Assembly: GCA_903879825.1 (NCBI GenBank)
Contig: CAIRND010000064.1
Span: 1-13,278 of the forward strand
Source of the DNA: an uncultured Geobacteraceae bacterium
Lineage (GTDB): Bacteria > Desulfobacterota > Desulfuromonadia > Geobacterales > Pseudopelobacteraceae
Reading direction: 5' to 3'
DNA length: 13,278 nucleotides
Both the position numbers and the translations under genes were made by a program. Positions 1 to 7,426 of the stretch are shown in pieces (position 1 is the stretch's first letter; every line of letters starts with the position of its first letter). The notes below the pieces were generated by a model. The model worked only from the letters and a program-made list of their open reading frames with translations. It was not told where the DNA came from and did no database searches.

Positions 1-172
1 CAATATCGTCTGCCAAAAGATGTTGAGCCAGAGCTATCTTGCCGCGAGCGACCGCCGGCTCCCGCTGAAAAGCGGTAAAGGCCGGGCAGTTCTGACGACA
101 GGCACCACACTTGACACATTTTTTGAGCTGTTCTTCAACCCGCTTGAGGGGATCCTGTATTTTGTCTGGCAT
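1..172 (-). CDS. 4Fe-4S binding oxidoreductase subunit, GlcF/CCG-like (5' part only)
   Basis: Only the first 57 codons are present; the gene runs off the left edge. The reading starts MPDKIQDPLKRVEEQLKK and then gives a CxxCxxCxxxCP cluster (C19, C22, C25, C29, P30), the classic 4Fe-4S ferredoxin motif. It is followed by a basic segment ending VARGKIALAQHLL. A short N-terminal ferredoxin domain with an 'RGKIAL'-type tail is usual in glycolate oxidase iron-sulfur subunits (GlcF) and related (Fe-S) proteins that carry CCG domains further downstream. Such proteins pass electrons from an FAD-linked oxidase partner. The start is supported by an AAAGGA ribosome binding site 7-8 nt upstream. It lies downstream of trmFO on the same strand, separated by a palindromic repeat element. 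The substrate cannot be told from this fragment; a heterodisulfide-reductase-like or lactate-utilisation subunit is equally possible. Confidence 0.75.
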   Translation of the reverse strand, partial: MPDKIQDPLKRVEEQLKKCVKCGACRQNCPAFTAFQREPAVARGKIALAQHLLADDI

Positions 173-186
173 ATAAAAATCCTTTT

Positions 187-316
187 CACCACAGAGTCAC
201 AGAGGGCACAGAGAATTCAAACCGTTACCAAACTGGACACATCAGAAGATTCAACTACTTACCTATGTTTTTTCACTTTTCCTGACTCTACTCTGTGCAC
301 TCTGTGACTCTGTGGT
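187..316. repeat. Palindromic intergenic element 1 with CACAGAG-rich arms
   Basis: Two inverted arms of about 30 bp bound a roughly 74 bp AT-rich centre. The left arm (187-216) reads CACCACAGAGTCACAGAG and continues GGCACAGAGAAT. The right arm (about 287-316) is its reverse complement with about four mismatches. Each arm holds three CACAGAG units spaced 8-9 nt. Arms of the same sequence recur at 4092-4239 around an unrelated centre. The element fills the gap between trmFO and the Fe-S gene, and its right arm overlaps the last codons of trmFO. There is no open reading frame of note inside and no obvious target-site duplication. It could fold as a long stem in RNA or extrude in DNA. Confidence 0.8.
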
Positions 317-1628
317 AGATATTCAGCTGTTCCTTCCACTCATCCAGCGCAACCAGCGCCCGCTCTGCCAGCTTCTGACGTCGTTCCTTCTTTTTAATCT
401 TGCCCGGTAATTCAGGGAATAATCCATAGTTCACATTCATCGGCTGAAAATGCTTCACATCGGCATTGGTAATGTGGTGCATCAAGGCGCCCAGGGCTGT
501 TTCCGGTGAAGGTACCCGAATCGGCTCCCCTTGAATCAGGTATGCGGCAGCGATACCAGCCAGGAAACCACTGGCAGCCGACTCCACATACCCCTCCACT
601 CCGGTGATTTGGCCGGCAAAGAAAATGCGCGGATCGCTCTTTAACTGCTGAGTTGCATCGAGCAGTGCCGGAGAGTTGATAAACGTATTACGGTGCATCG
701 AACCGAGGCGGACAAATTCAACACCTTCAAGCCCGGGGATCATCCGGAAGATACGTCGCTGTTCCGGCCAGGTCAGCTTCGTTTGAAAACCGACCAGATT
801 ATACATGGTTTTCTCCCGGTTTTCGGAGCGCAACTGGATCACGGCGTGGGCCTCATAACCGGTATTCGGGTCAGTCAATCCGACCGGTTTCATCGGTCCG
901 AAACGAAGCGTTTCCACTCCGCGCGAGGCAAGCGCCTCAACCGGCATACAGCCCTCAAAGTGAACCACCTTTTCAAAATCACGCGCCGGGACCTTCTCAC
1001 CGCGCAACAGTTCATCAATAAAGCGGAGGTATTCTTCCTCATTGAGCGGACAGTTGAGGTAGTCATCACCATCACCTTTCCCATAGCGCGAGGCGGCGAA
1101 AACCTTGGTCATATCGAGAGAATCGGCGGCAACAATCGGTGCAATTGCATCATAAAAATAAAGCCGGTCACCGGTTACTTCCGCCAGTGACAGGGCCAAC
1201 GCATCGCTGGTAAGTGGGCCGGAGGCGATAATAACAATGCCGTCAGCCGGGATGGAGGTTGACTCAGTCCGTTCAACCCGGATCAGCGGATGGGCTTCAA
1301 TTTTAGCCGTTATATACGCGGAAAAAAGTGCGCGATCGACAGCCAGCGCACCACCAGCCGGAACAGAGGTGGCCTCGGCAGCTTCCATGGTCAGAGAACC
1401 GCAGCGGCGCAGCTCCTCTTTAAGCAGCCCCACGGCGTTATCAAGTGAAATACCGCGCAGAGAATTGGAGCAGACCAGCTCCGCCAGACCGGGCAACTCG
1501 TGGGCGGGAGAGAATTTTACCGGCTTCATTTCGTGGAGGACAACGGAGATGCCGCGCTGTGCAGCCTGCCAGGCGGCTTCACTGCCGGCCAGACCGCCGC
1601 CGATGATGGTAATTTTTTTTTCAGACAT
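288..1628 (-). CDS. trmFO: Methylenetetrahydrofolate--tRNA-(uracil-54-C5)-methyltransferase TrmFO
   Basis: The 446-residue protein matches TrmFO (formerly Gid). This FAD enzyme makes ribothymidine at position 54 of the tRNA T-loop using methylene-tetrahydrofolate as carbon donor and reduced FAD. The N-terminus holds the dinucleotide-binding loop IIGGGLAGSEAA (residues 8-19). C53, in the block LVCSNSLR, and C227, in HFEGCMPVE, correspond to the two catalytic-region cysteines known in the family. RFGPMKPVGL follows shortly after, and GQITGVEGYVESAASGFLAG near residues 340-360 is the conserved C-terminal FAD block. Length is normal for the family (about 435-450). The ATG at 1628 has AAAGGA 8 nt upstream. 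The gene follows topA on the same strand, an order common in several phyla. The oddity is the end: the last eight codons (HRVTECTE, 291-314) lie within a repeat arm. Confidence 0.97.
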   Translation of the reverse strand: MSEKKITIIGGGLAGSEAAWQAAQRGISVVLHEMKPVKFSPAHELPGLAELVCSNSLRGISLDNAVGLLKEELRRCGSLTMEAAEATSVPAGGALAVDRALFSAYITAKIEAHPLIRVERTESTSIPADGIVIIASGPLTSDALALSLAEVTGDRLYFYDAIAPIVAADSLDMTKVFAASRYGKGDGDDYLNCPLNEEEYLRFIDELLRGEKVPARDFEKVVHFEGCMPVEALASRGVETLRFGPMKPVGLTDPNTGYEAHAVIQLRSENREKTMYNLVGFQTKLTWPEQRRIFRMIPGLEGVEFVRLGSMHRNTFINSPALLDATQQLKSDPRIFFAGQITGVEGYVESAASGFLAGIAAAYLIQGEPIRVPSPETALGALMHHITNADVKHFQPMNVNYGLFPELPGKIKKKERRQKLAERALVALDEWKEQLNIYHRVTECTE

Positions 1629-1642
1629 TGAGGTATTCCTTT

Positions 1643-1720
1643 AAAAAGCAGCGAGGCACGGAAGCATAAGGTGCCTTTCGTACCGTAGTACAAAAGGATG
1701 CCCAAAAACCGTGCCTCTGC
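1643..1720 (-). terminator. Structured terminator or leader hairpin between topA and trmFO
   Basis: Read on the minus strand, the sequence 18 nt after the topA stop forms an outer stem of GCAGAGGCACGG (1709-1720) with CCGTGCCTCGCTGC (1648-1661, with a small bulge). Five Ts follow (1647-1643), as in an intrinsic terminator. The loop is itself structured: CCTTTTGTAC pairs with GTACGAAAGG around a TACG tetraloop. C(UACG)G is a UNCG-type stable RNA tetraloop, and it appears only in the minus-strand transcript. The U-tract is immediately followed by the trmFO ribosome binding site (AGGA, 1637-1640). There is thus no room for a separate trmFO promoter after it. It may end topA transcripts partially or act as a leader for trmFO. 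Confidence 0.6.
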
Positions 1721-1738
1721 TCATCCAGATAATGTGGT

Positions 1739-4045
1739 TTACTCGCTGGTGTTATAATCACAGCCCTCTTTCGGGCATTTCAAAAATTCACCTTTGCGCT
1801 TGTAAACCTTTTTGACCAGCAGCGGGAAGCCGCATTTTGGGCAGGGGCTTTCCACGGGAAGATCCCACAGGGCGAATTTACACTTTGGATATTGATTGCA
1901 GGAGTAAAACAGCTTGCCGAAGCGGGATTTCTTCTCGATCAGCTGCCCTTCCTTGCACTCCGGACAAACGACACCCGTGTTGAGCGGCTTGACCAGCGGC
2001 TGAATATTTTTGCAGGCCGGATAACCGGAACAGGCCAGATATTTTCCAAAACGGCCATCCTTAATCAGCATCAACTCGCCGCATTTTTCACATTTTTCTT
2101 CTGAGACAACCGGCTCGATGATTTCACCATCCTGATCAACGTTGCGGGTATATTTACACCCTTCCTGAAAACCGGAGCAGGCGATGAATTTACCGCGTTT
2201 ACCAAGTTTCACCACCAGCGGCTTACTGCACTCCGGACAAATTTCGTCAGTCGCCTCTGTCGTCAGATCAGCCTTGTTGACCTCCCCGTCCTTCTGTTTA
2301 AGCAAGGTAATAAACGGTTCCCAGAACTCTTTCAGAAGCGGCTTCCACTCTTTTTCTCCCCGTGAAACCTGATCCAGCTCTTCTTCCAGTCCGGCGGTAA
2401 AGTTGTAGTCAACATACTTCTGGAAATGGGCGGTCAGCAGATCGCTCACCACCATGCCGACATCTTCCGGGAAGAAACGTTTTTTATCAAGGCGGGTATA
2501 TTTTCTCTCCACCAGCGTATTCATGATTGAGGCGAAGGTCGATGGGCGACCGATACCGTACTCCTCCAACGTTTTTACCAGCGTCGCCTCGGTGTAGCGT
2601 GGCGGCGGCTGTGTGAAGTGTTGCTCAGGGATAACTTCATGCAGCTTGAGCGCAGCTCCTTCCGTCATGATCGGCAGCAGTCCCTCTTTTTCTTCGTCCT
2701 GATCATCAAGCCCTTCAATATACAGCTTCATAAAACCGGGGAAGCGGATAACCGTACCGGCAGCCCGCATTGCAGCTTTTGCCGACCCGGCAAACGGCCC
2801 GGCGGCCGGCGGCACAGACAGGGCGACGGCAATATCAACCGAAGTCTGATCGAGCAGTGCTTCTGACATCTGGCAGGCAACGGTTCGTTTCCAGATCAGC
2901 TCATACAGCTTATACAGGTCAGGCGTCAGAAATTTCTTCAATTCCAGCGGAGTCTTGGCAATATAGGTTGGCCGGATCGCCTCATGGGCTTCCTGGGCAT
3001 TTTTGGATTTAGTCTTGAATATACGTGGTTTGGCGAGCGCGTATTCTTTGCCATAGGCAACAGAGATAACGTCGTGGGCATCTTTCAGGGCCAGCGTTGA
3101 AAGATTGACACTGTCGGTACGCATATAGGTGATCAAACCGACCGTTCCCTCTTCACCACCAATATCTATACCTTCATAAAGTTTTTGTGCGGTTGACATG
3201 GTCTTTTTGGCTGAGAAACCAAGTTTGCGCGAAGCCTCCTGCTGAAGGGTCGAAGTAGTGAACGGTGGTGAAGGATTACGTTTTTTCTCGGTTTTGGTGA
3301 TTTTGGCAACCGTATAGCCGCCCGATTGCAATGCCGCTTTCAGCGCGGTTGCAACCTCCTCACCGGGGATATCAAATTTGCCGAGTTTTTTACCGCCAAC
3401 ATCGACCAGTCCGGCTTTGAATTCCTGCCCCGCAGAGACGCCCAGACGGGCGGCAACAGTCCAGTATTCCTGTTCATTAAATGCCAGAATTTCTTTCTCA
3501 CGTTCACAGACCAGACGCAACGCCACCGACTGCACGCGACCGGCGGAAAGACCATAGCGGATTTTTTTCCAGAGAAACGGCGAGAGGTTAAAACCGACAA
3601 GGTAGTCCAGAATAGAGCGGGCCTGCTGGGCGTTCACCAGATCAAGCGCGATATCACGAGGATTCTGAACGGCATGTAGAATCGCCTCTTTGGTGATTTC
3701 ATGAAACTCAACCCGCTGGATTTTAATGCCGGGACTCTTTTTGTCGAGTCCAAGTGCCGCCAGCAGATGCCAGGAGATCGCTTCCCCTTCACGGTCGGGG
3801 TCAGTTGCAAGCAACAGTCGATCCGCCCCCTTGAGTGCATCCTTAATCGCGTCGAGGTGTTTTTTACTTTCCGGCAGCACATGATACTTGGGTTCAAAAT
3901 CCTTTTCGATATCGACAGAACCCTGCTTGCTGGGAAGTGCGCGAACGTGACCGAATGAGGCCAGAACCTTAAAATCCGGTCCCAGAAACTTTTCTATGGT
4001 TTTCCCCTTGGCAGGGGATTCGACGATAACAAGGTTTTTTGACAT
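1739..4045 (-). CDS. topA: DNA topoisomerase I (type IA)
   Basis: A 768-residue type IA topoisomerase that relaxes negative supercoils by passing one strand through a transient 5'-phosphotyrosine break. The TOPRIM domain begins at once (NLVIVESPAKGKTIEKFLG), with the metal-binding DPDREGE at residues 82-88. The active-site tyrosine is Y307 in LITYMRTDS. The gate and hinge segments continue through IGRPSTFASIM near residue 500. The C-terminal tail carries four Cys4 zinc ribbons starting near C603, C652, C694 and C735. An Ala/Pro-rich stretch at about 407-430 looks like an insertion relative to typical TopA. The start is the canonical one; its AGGA (4057-4060) lies a rather long 11 nt upstream. 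The gene lies between dprA and trmFO, an order known in many bacteria. Confidence 0.98.
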   Translation of the reverse strand: MSKNLVIVESPAKGKTIEKFLGPDFKVLASFGHVRALPSKQGSVDIEKDFEPKYHVLPESKKHLDAIKDALKGADRLLLATDPDREGEAISWHLLAALGLDKKSPGIKIQRVEFHEITKEAILHAVQNPRDIALDLVNAQQARSILDYLVGFNLSPFLWKKIRYGLSAGRVQSVALRLVCEREKEILAFNEQEYWTVAARLGVSAGQEFKAGLVDVGGKKLGKFDIPGEEVATALKAALQSGGYTVAKITKTEKKRNPSPPFTTSTLQQEASRKLGFSAKKTMSTAQKLYEGIDIGGEEGTVGLITYMRTDSVNLSTLALKDAHDVISVAYGKEYALAKPRIFKTKSKNAQEAHEAIRPTYIAKTPLELKKFLTPDLYKLYELIWKRTVACQMSEALLDQTSVDIAVALSVPPAAGPFAGSAKAAMRAAGTVIRFPGFMKLYIEGLDDQDEEKEGLLPIMTEGAALKLHEVIPEQHFTQPPPRYTEATLVKTLEEYGIGRPSTFASIMNTLVERKYTRLDKKRFFPEDVGMVVSDLLTAHFQKYVDYNFTAGLEEELDQVSRGEKEWKPLLKEFWEPFITLLKQKDGEVNKADLTTEATDEICPECSKPLVVKLGKRGKFIACSGFQEGCKYTRNVDQDGEIIEPVVSEEKCEKCGELMLIKDGRFGKYLACSGYPACKNIQPLVKPLNTGVVCPECKEGQLIEKKSRFGKLFYSCNQYPKCKFALWDLPVESPCPKCGFPLLVKKVYKRKGEFLKCPKEGCDYNTSE

Positions 4046-4091
4046 GGAGTGTACGATCCTTACGTAAATTTATTCTAAATTCTGCAAACCT

Positions 4092-4239
4092 CACCACAGA
4101 GTCACAGTGATCACAGAGAAAAACTTTCTATATCCAACATATTTATAGTTGATACAATAATCTCTGGCTTTCACCTTTTGGGTGAACCCATTTTTATAAA
4201 ACTCAATATTTTCTCTGTGTTCTCTGTGACTCTGTGGTT
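4092..4239. repeat. Palindromic intergenic element 2 with CACAGAG-rich arms
   Basis: The left arm (4092-4123) begins CACCACAGAGTCACAG and the right arm (4209-4239) is its inverse, ending CTGTGACTCTGTGGTT. The arms match those of the element at 187-316 in sequence and orientation, but the roughly 85 bp AT-rich centre is different. The centre contains a perfect small hairpin, TTCACC (4170-4175) with GGTGAA (4181-4186) and a 5 nt loop. The element occupies most of the 253 bp gap between dprA and topA, and its left arm lies about where a topA promoter would sit. I see no gene in the gap. The remaining part (4240-4298), just after the dprA stop, is AT-rich without a clear terminator. Confidence 0.8.
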
Positions 4240-4298
4240 GAAGTGCCGTGTTTGGTTTATTCTTTACAATCTTCTATTCACCACGGTTTTTGTTTCTC

Positions 4299-5390
4299 TC
4301 AAGTTATCGCATAGTGCGTACCAGGCAACGGTGTTACTGCGCCCTTGAGTTCAAGGTGCAGTAACATAGAGGAAACCTCTCCGGCTGTCAATTCAGTTTG
4401 GGAAATGATGTCATCGATATGCAGCGGCGAACGGGCCAGCAGTTCATATATCGCCGCCTCTTTCGGTGTCAGGGCAAAGGTGCGCGGTGGTGGATGAAAC
4501 AGTGGGGCATCAGCAGCTTCACGAGCGTATGCCGGGAGTTCCTCCAGAATATCTTCGACACAATCCACCAACTTGGCCCCCTGTTTGATCAGACGATTGC
4601 AGCCACGGCTGGTGGCAAACGAGATATTCCCCGGCACGGCAAACACATCACGACCATGCTCCAGTGCATACTGAGCGGTGATAAGCGACCCACTTTTCTC
4701 TGCTGCCTCTACAACCAGTACGCCACTTGACAGGCCACTGATAATCCGGTTGCGGCGCGGAAAGTTTTCAGCCAGCGGCAGGGTTCCCAGGGGAAACTCA
4801 GAGACCAGACATCCCTTCAGTGCCATCTCCTCGAAGAGCGCACGGTTTTCAGGTGGATATATCTTATCAACACCACACCCAAGCACTCCAATACTTCTTC
4901 CTCCCGCCTGCAGTGCACTTCTGTGAGCTGCGGTATCCACACCCCGTGCCAATCCAGAGACGACACAAACGCCATGGCTGGCGAGCGCTTCGGCCAGTTT
5001 TCCGGTTGTCATTAATCCGTAGGAGGTTGCCCGTCGCGAGCCGACAATAGCTATAGAAAGTTCACAGGAACGCAATTCACCTCTAATGTAGAGGAACGGT
5101 GGCGGATCAGGAATTTCGAACAGAGATTTGGGGTACTCACGGGAAAGATAGTTTACCAGACGCGCCGAACTGGCTTCGAGCCGGCGGCACTCTTCATCCG
5201 CAAAACGCTGCCACTGGCTGTTTCTGATGCCCTCAATGACTGCGGGAGTCATCCCCCTGACGCTGGCAAGTGATGTGGGAGAAGCCTTCAGCGCACTTTC
5301 AGGTGTTTCAAAGCGCTCCATAAGACGCCGGAAAGCAACATTGCCGATGCCGGGGACCGCTTTAAGACCTATCCAGTAATAATTTTCCAT
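4299..5390 (-). CDS. dprA: DNA processing protein DprA (Smf)
   Basis: A 363-residue DprA, the single-stranded-DNA-binding protein that loads RecA on incoming DNA in natural transformation. The N-terminal part (about 8-60) has a helix-hairpin-helix/SAM-like segment (GLKAVPGIGN). The Rossmann-like core includes IAIVGSRRATSYG (113-125), SGLARGVDTAAH (145-156), FPRRNRIISGLS (210-221) and GSLITA (234-239), all hallmarks of the family. A C-terminal winged-helix domain (about 305-360) is present. I chose the ATG at 5390 because AGGGA (5396-5400) lies 5 nt upstream and the protein then starts MENYYWIGL, typical of DprA. A longer reading from 5414 would start inside a terminator T-tract. The gene is followed by topA on the same strand. 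Whether the host is transformable cannot be judged here. Confidence 0.95.
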   Translation of the reverse strand: MENYYWIGLKAVPGIGNVAFRRLMERFETPESALKASPTSLASVRGMTPAVIEGIRNSQWQRFADEECRRLEASSARLVNYLSREYPKSLFEIPDPPPFLYIRGELRSCELSIAIVGSRRATSYGLMTTGKLAEALASHGVCVVSGLARGVDTAAHRSALQAGGRSIGVLGCGVDKIYPPENRALFEEMALKGCLVSEFPLGTLPLAENFPRRNRIISGLSSGVLVVEAAEKSGSLITAQYALEHGRDVFAVPGNISFATSRGCNRLIKQGAKLVDCVEDILEELPAYAREAADAPLFHPPPRTFALTPKEAAIYELLARSPLHIDDIISQTELTAGEVSSMLLHLELKGAVTPLPGTHYAIT

Positions 5391-5395
5391 TTCAT

Positions 5396-5400
5396 TCCCT
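5396..5400 (-). promoter_or_regulatory. dprA ribosome binding site
   Basis: AGGGA on the minus strand lies 5 nt before the ATG at 5390. It decides that start over the in-frame ATG at 5414. It follows the T-tract of the upstream terminator by only 12 nt. Confidence 0.6.
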
Positions 5401-5412
5401 GCCGGCCACCAC

Positions 5413-5439
5413 AAAAAAAGACCGGTCCGAGACCGGTCT
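5413..5439 (-). terminator. Intrinsic terminator after the LysM gene
   Basis: On the minus strand a 9 bp perfect stem (AGACCGGTC with GACCGGTCT, loop of 3 nt) is followed by a run of Ts (5419-5413). It begins about 20 nt after the LysM gene stop codon. Each half (GACCGGTC) is itself a palindrome, so the block is also a direct repeat on either strand. The plus strand has no T-run after the stem, so it works in the minus direction. dprA begins 23 nt further on, so dprA expression needs read-through or a promoter inside the LysM gene. Confidence 0.85.
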
Positions 5440-5459
5440 CTAATAGCTGTTACATCTGT

Positions 5460-6500
5460 TTATTTTGGCTGACTGATGATCCGGTCGCCTTTATAGATAG
5501 TTTCGATACTCTTTACCACCAATGCGGTAGATGTTTTTTTACCTGTTTGAAGGATGACGATCGCCCCCAGCAGCTCTTGAGGCAGCCGGTCAATTCGCCC
5601 CTCTACGTAACGCTGATCGATTTTCACATCCCTGACAATATAGAGCATGTTACCGACCTCAGCTCCCTGATTGACGCCAAGATCAATATAAACGATATCT
5701 CCGGCGGCAATGACACTGGTACCACTGTAGCTTTCAACAATGCACCCTTTGAGATCTTTCCGGGCATTTTTCAGCAGCACTTCCCGCCGCCTGATATCTT
5801 TATACGGGAGTAGAAAGGAGCCGGGACTTATTTCCCGGGAGGACTTTACAATAATTGCCCGGGATGATTTTTTCTCCACATCAGTCAATTGCAGGGTCCC
5901 AAGGGGAATCATCCTGTACCCCATCTCCTCGTTATTCTGCGGATGATTGACTGACGCATCCCTGCGAAATATTGAGAATTTATCCCCGCTGGCGGCGTTC
6001 TGGTCGGCACCGATATCAGTGAACACGATATCATCAACGCCGGTAACAATCCGGTCACTCTGAGATCCGATAATCACACCAAATGGTTTGAAATCTTTCT
6101 CTGCCAGAAAACCCTCCGTGCCGTAGAGAGTATAGGTTTTGTCAATGCCACCATTATGGAGAGCTTCTGTGACGACGCTCACCGAGTCATTTTTCTGTCG
6201 GGGAACCGCTGTTGTCCGCTCAGTTACCTGTTCAGTTGTCTGCTCTCCCGGAACAAGTTCGAGTTTATCAGGAAAAATCCGCAATTTCTGTCCCGGATAA
6301 ATGAAATGCGGATTGGTGACCTGGCTATTTTCGGACCACACATTGGGCCAGTACTTCGGATCTTTAATAAACCGTTCGGAAAGTCCCGAGAGTGTATCGC
6401 CCTGCTTAATAATATAAATGGCAGGCTCGTCCTGTCCGGCAGCACACACAAAAGATGGTATGACAACAAGAGCCGCGAGTAATAGCAACCACATTTTCAT
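5460..6500 (-). CDS. Secreted LysM-domain protein
   Basis: A 346-residue exported protein. It opens with a signal peptide (MKMWLLLLAALVVIPSFVCA, likely cleaved near residue 20-21). One LysM domain (about 28-76) follows, with IIKQGDTLSGLSERF at its start and NPHFIYPGQKLRI at its end, expected to bind peptidoglycan glycan. A Thr/Gln-rich linker (about 83-108) leads to a beta-rich region of about 235 residues for which I recognise no catalytic motif. That region repeatedly uses phrases such as GDIVYIDLG and GDKFSIFR, suggesting small SH3-like beta barrels. GAGG lies 8 nt before the ATG at 6500. It lies 42 bp after the CpoB-like lipoprotein gene and is followed by a strong terminator, so the two probably form an envelope operon. 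Role inferred as periplasmic and wall-associated; exact function unknown. Confidence 0.85.
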   Translation of the reverse strand: MKMWLLLLAALVVIPSFVCAAGQDEPAIYIIKQGDTLSGLSERFIKDPKYWPNVWSENSQVTNPHFIYPGQKLRIFPDKLELVPGEQTTEQVTERTTAVPRQKNDSVSVVTEALHNGGIDKTYTLYGTEGFLAEKDFKPFGVIIGSQSDRIVTGVDDIVFTDIGADQNAASGDKFSIFRRDASVNHPQNNEEMGYRMIPLGTLQLTDVEKKSSRAIIVKSSREISPGSFLLPYKDIRRREVLLKNARKDLKGCIVESYSGTSVIAAGDIVYIDLGVNQGAEVGNMLYIVRDVKIDQRYVEGRIDRLPQELLGAIVILQTGKKTSTALVVKSIETIYKGDRIISQPK

Positions 6501-6542
6501 AGGGAGTACCTCATGTTACTTTTAGATGGCGCCACAGCCGGG

Positions 6543-7271
6543 TTAATGTACATTCAAGCGTTCACGGGCTTTAATTGCGGCGGGACTGCTCGGATATAAG
6601 GTGATTATCTTTTCAAATATGCTCGTCGCCGCATCTTTTTCCTTCAGAGCCGATAAGGTATAACCAAGCTTCAGCAGTGCATCCGGAGCCTTGGAACTTT
6701 TCGGATAACTGTCCGCTACCTTTAAAAAAGCCTCTTTTGCCTTGGCAAGATCCGAGAGGCTATAGTGACATTCACCTATCCAGTATCGTGCATTGGCGGC
6801 ATAATCGCTCTGGGGATTGTTGTTCAGAAAAGTTTCAAACGAGAGAATGGCAGCGGCAAAGTTGTTCGCGCTGTAGAGACCGAACGCAGTGAGATATTCT
6901 GGCGGGAGGCCGGACTCTCTGCTCGCTTTGACTGACGTCGGTTGATTAACGATCTCCACCTTGGGGGTTTGTATCTGCCGGGCGAGATTCGTGATTCGTG
7001 CCGTAAGTTCCTCGCGGGAAGTACGCATATCAAGATTTTCATCCTTCAGCTGTTTAATTTCACCAGCCACCGTTTGAAGCCGTTCCGTTTGGACCTGCAG
7101 CAGAGCGGCAAGCTCATTATGGCGCTGTTCACTCTTTTTTGACCCCTGAATAAGAAACTCTATTTTTGCTTCAGACTCAGCCTGACGTTTGACCACCAGA
7201 TCGTTGGCAGCGCAGCCTGGCAAGAATAAACATATAAAAAAATATGGTAACAATCGACTGCTTGACGGCAT
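6543..7271 (-). CDS. CpoB/YbgF-like lipoprotein with coiled coil and TPRs
   Basis: A 242-residue putative lipoprotein. A short basic and hydrophobic leader ends in the lipobox LPGC, with lipidated C20 followed by Ala, which fits outer-membrane sorting. Residues about 25-95 are charged and heptad-like (coiled coil), as in the trimerising N-terminus of YbgF/CpoB. Residues about 120-240 hold three tetratricopeptide repeats of the YbgF type (ARYWIGECHYSLSDLAKAKEAF, then PDALLKLGYTLSALKEKDAA, split here by a connecting TPR). CpoB links Tol-Pal to penicillin-binding protein activity in E. coli, but no tol or pal gene is seen here and CpoB itself is not lipidated there. A related envelope-scaffold role is inference. 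A G-run ribosome binding site (GGGGG, 7276-7280) precedes the ATG at 7271. Confidence 0.82.
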   Translation of the reverse strand: MPSSSRLLPYFFICLFLPGCAANDLVVKRQAESEAKIEFLIQGSKKSEQRHNELAALLQVQTERLQTVAGEIKQLKDENLDMRTSREELTARITNLARQIQTPKVEIVNQPTSVKASRESGLPPEYLTAFGLYSANNFAAAILSFETFLNNNPQSDYAANARYWIGECHYSLSDLAKAKEAFLKVADSYPKSSKAPDALLKLGYTLSALKEKDAATSIFEKIITLYPSSPAAIKARERLNVH

Positions 7272-7300
7272 AATACCCCCATTTAACGGACGTTTTCATA

Positions 7301-7328
7301 ATTAATGCGATATAGTTACCTTTGTCAA
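7301..7328 (-). promoter_or_regulatory. Putative sigma-70 promoter of the CpoB-like/LysM operon
   Basis: On the minus strand a perfect TTGACA (7328-7323) is followed after 16 bp by ATTAAT (7306-7301), a 4/6 match to the -10 box. Transcription would start near 7295, giving a leader of about 24 nt. The divergent gap (7272-7426) must also drive the U32 gene. There a TATGAT at 7366-7371 on the plus strand is a possible -10 but lacks a good -35. Not tested. Confidence 0.45.
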
Positions 7329-7426
7329 GGGAAAGGTGCCTTTTCAGTTTTATTGGTACTCCGATTATGATAGCATCCATTCCCCCGAACCAGAAGGTCA
7401 CTCAAACTACATTATTGGAACTCCCC

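Noticed and set aside
187..316. CRISPR-like array from repeated CACAGAG units
   Set aside because: Units are 7-9 bp, packed in inverted arms without spacers of regular length, and no cas genes are present.
693..1190. 165-codon plus-strand open frame within trmFO
   Set aside because: It is antisense to well-conserved trmFO codons, has no family resemblance and is explained by codon bias of the real gene.
4092..4239. Insertion sequence remnant
   Set aside because: The arms resemble terminal inverted repeats, but no transposase fragment or target-site duplication is visible, so I keep it as a palindromic repeat.
5391..5414. Longer dprA start at 5414
   Set aside because: It would start in the T-tract of the upstream terminator and lacks a ribosome binding site; the ATG at 5390 has AGGGA and begins the conserved N-terminus.
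7322..7426. Upstream TTG (7322) or ATG (7367) starts for the U32 gene
   Set aside because: The extra residues are unlike the family, and the stretch overlaps the -35 box of the divergent promoter; conservation starts just after the ATG at 7427.
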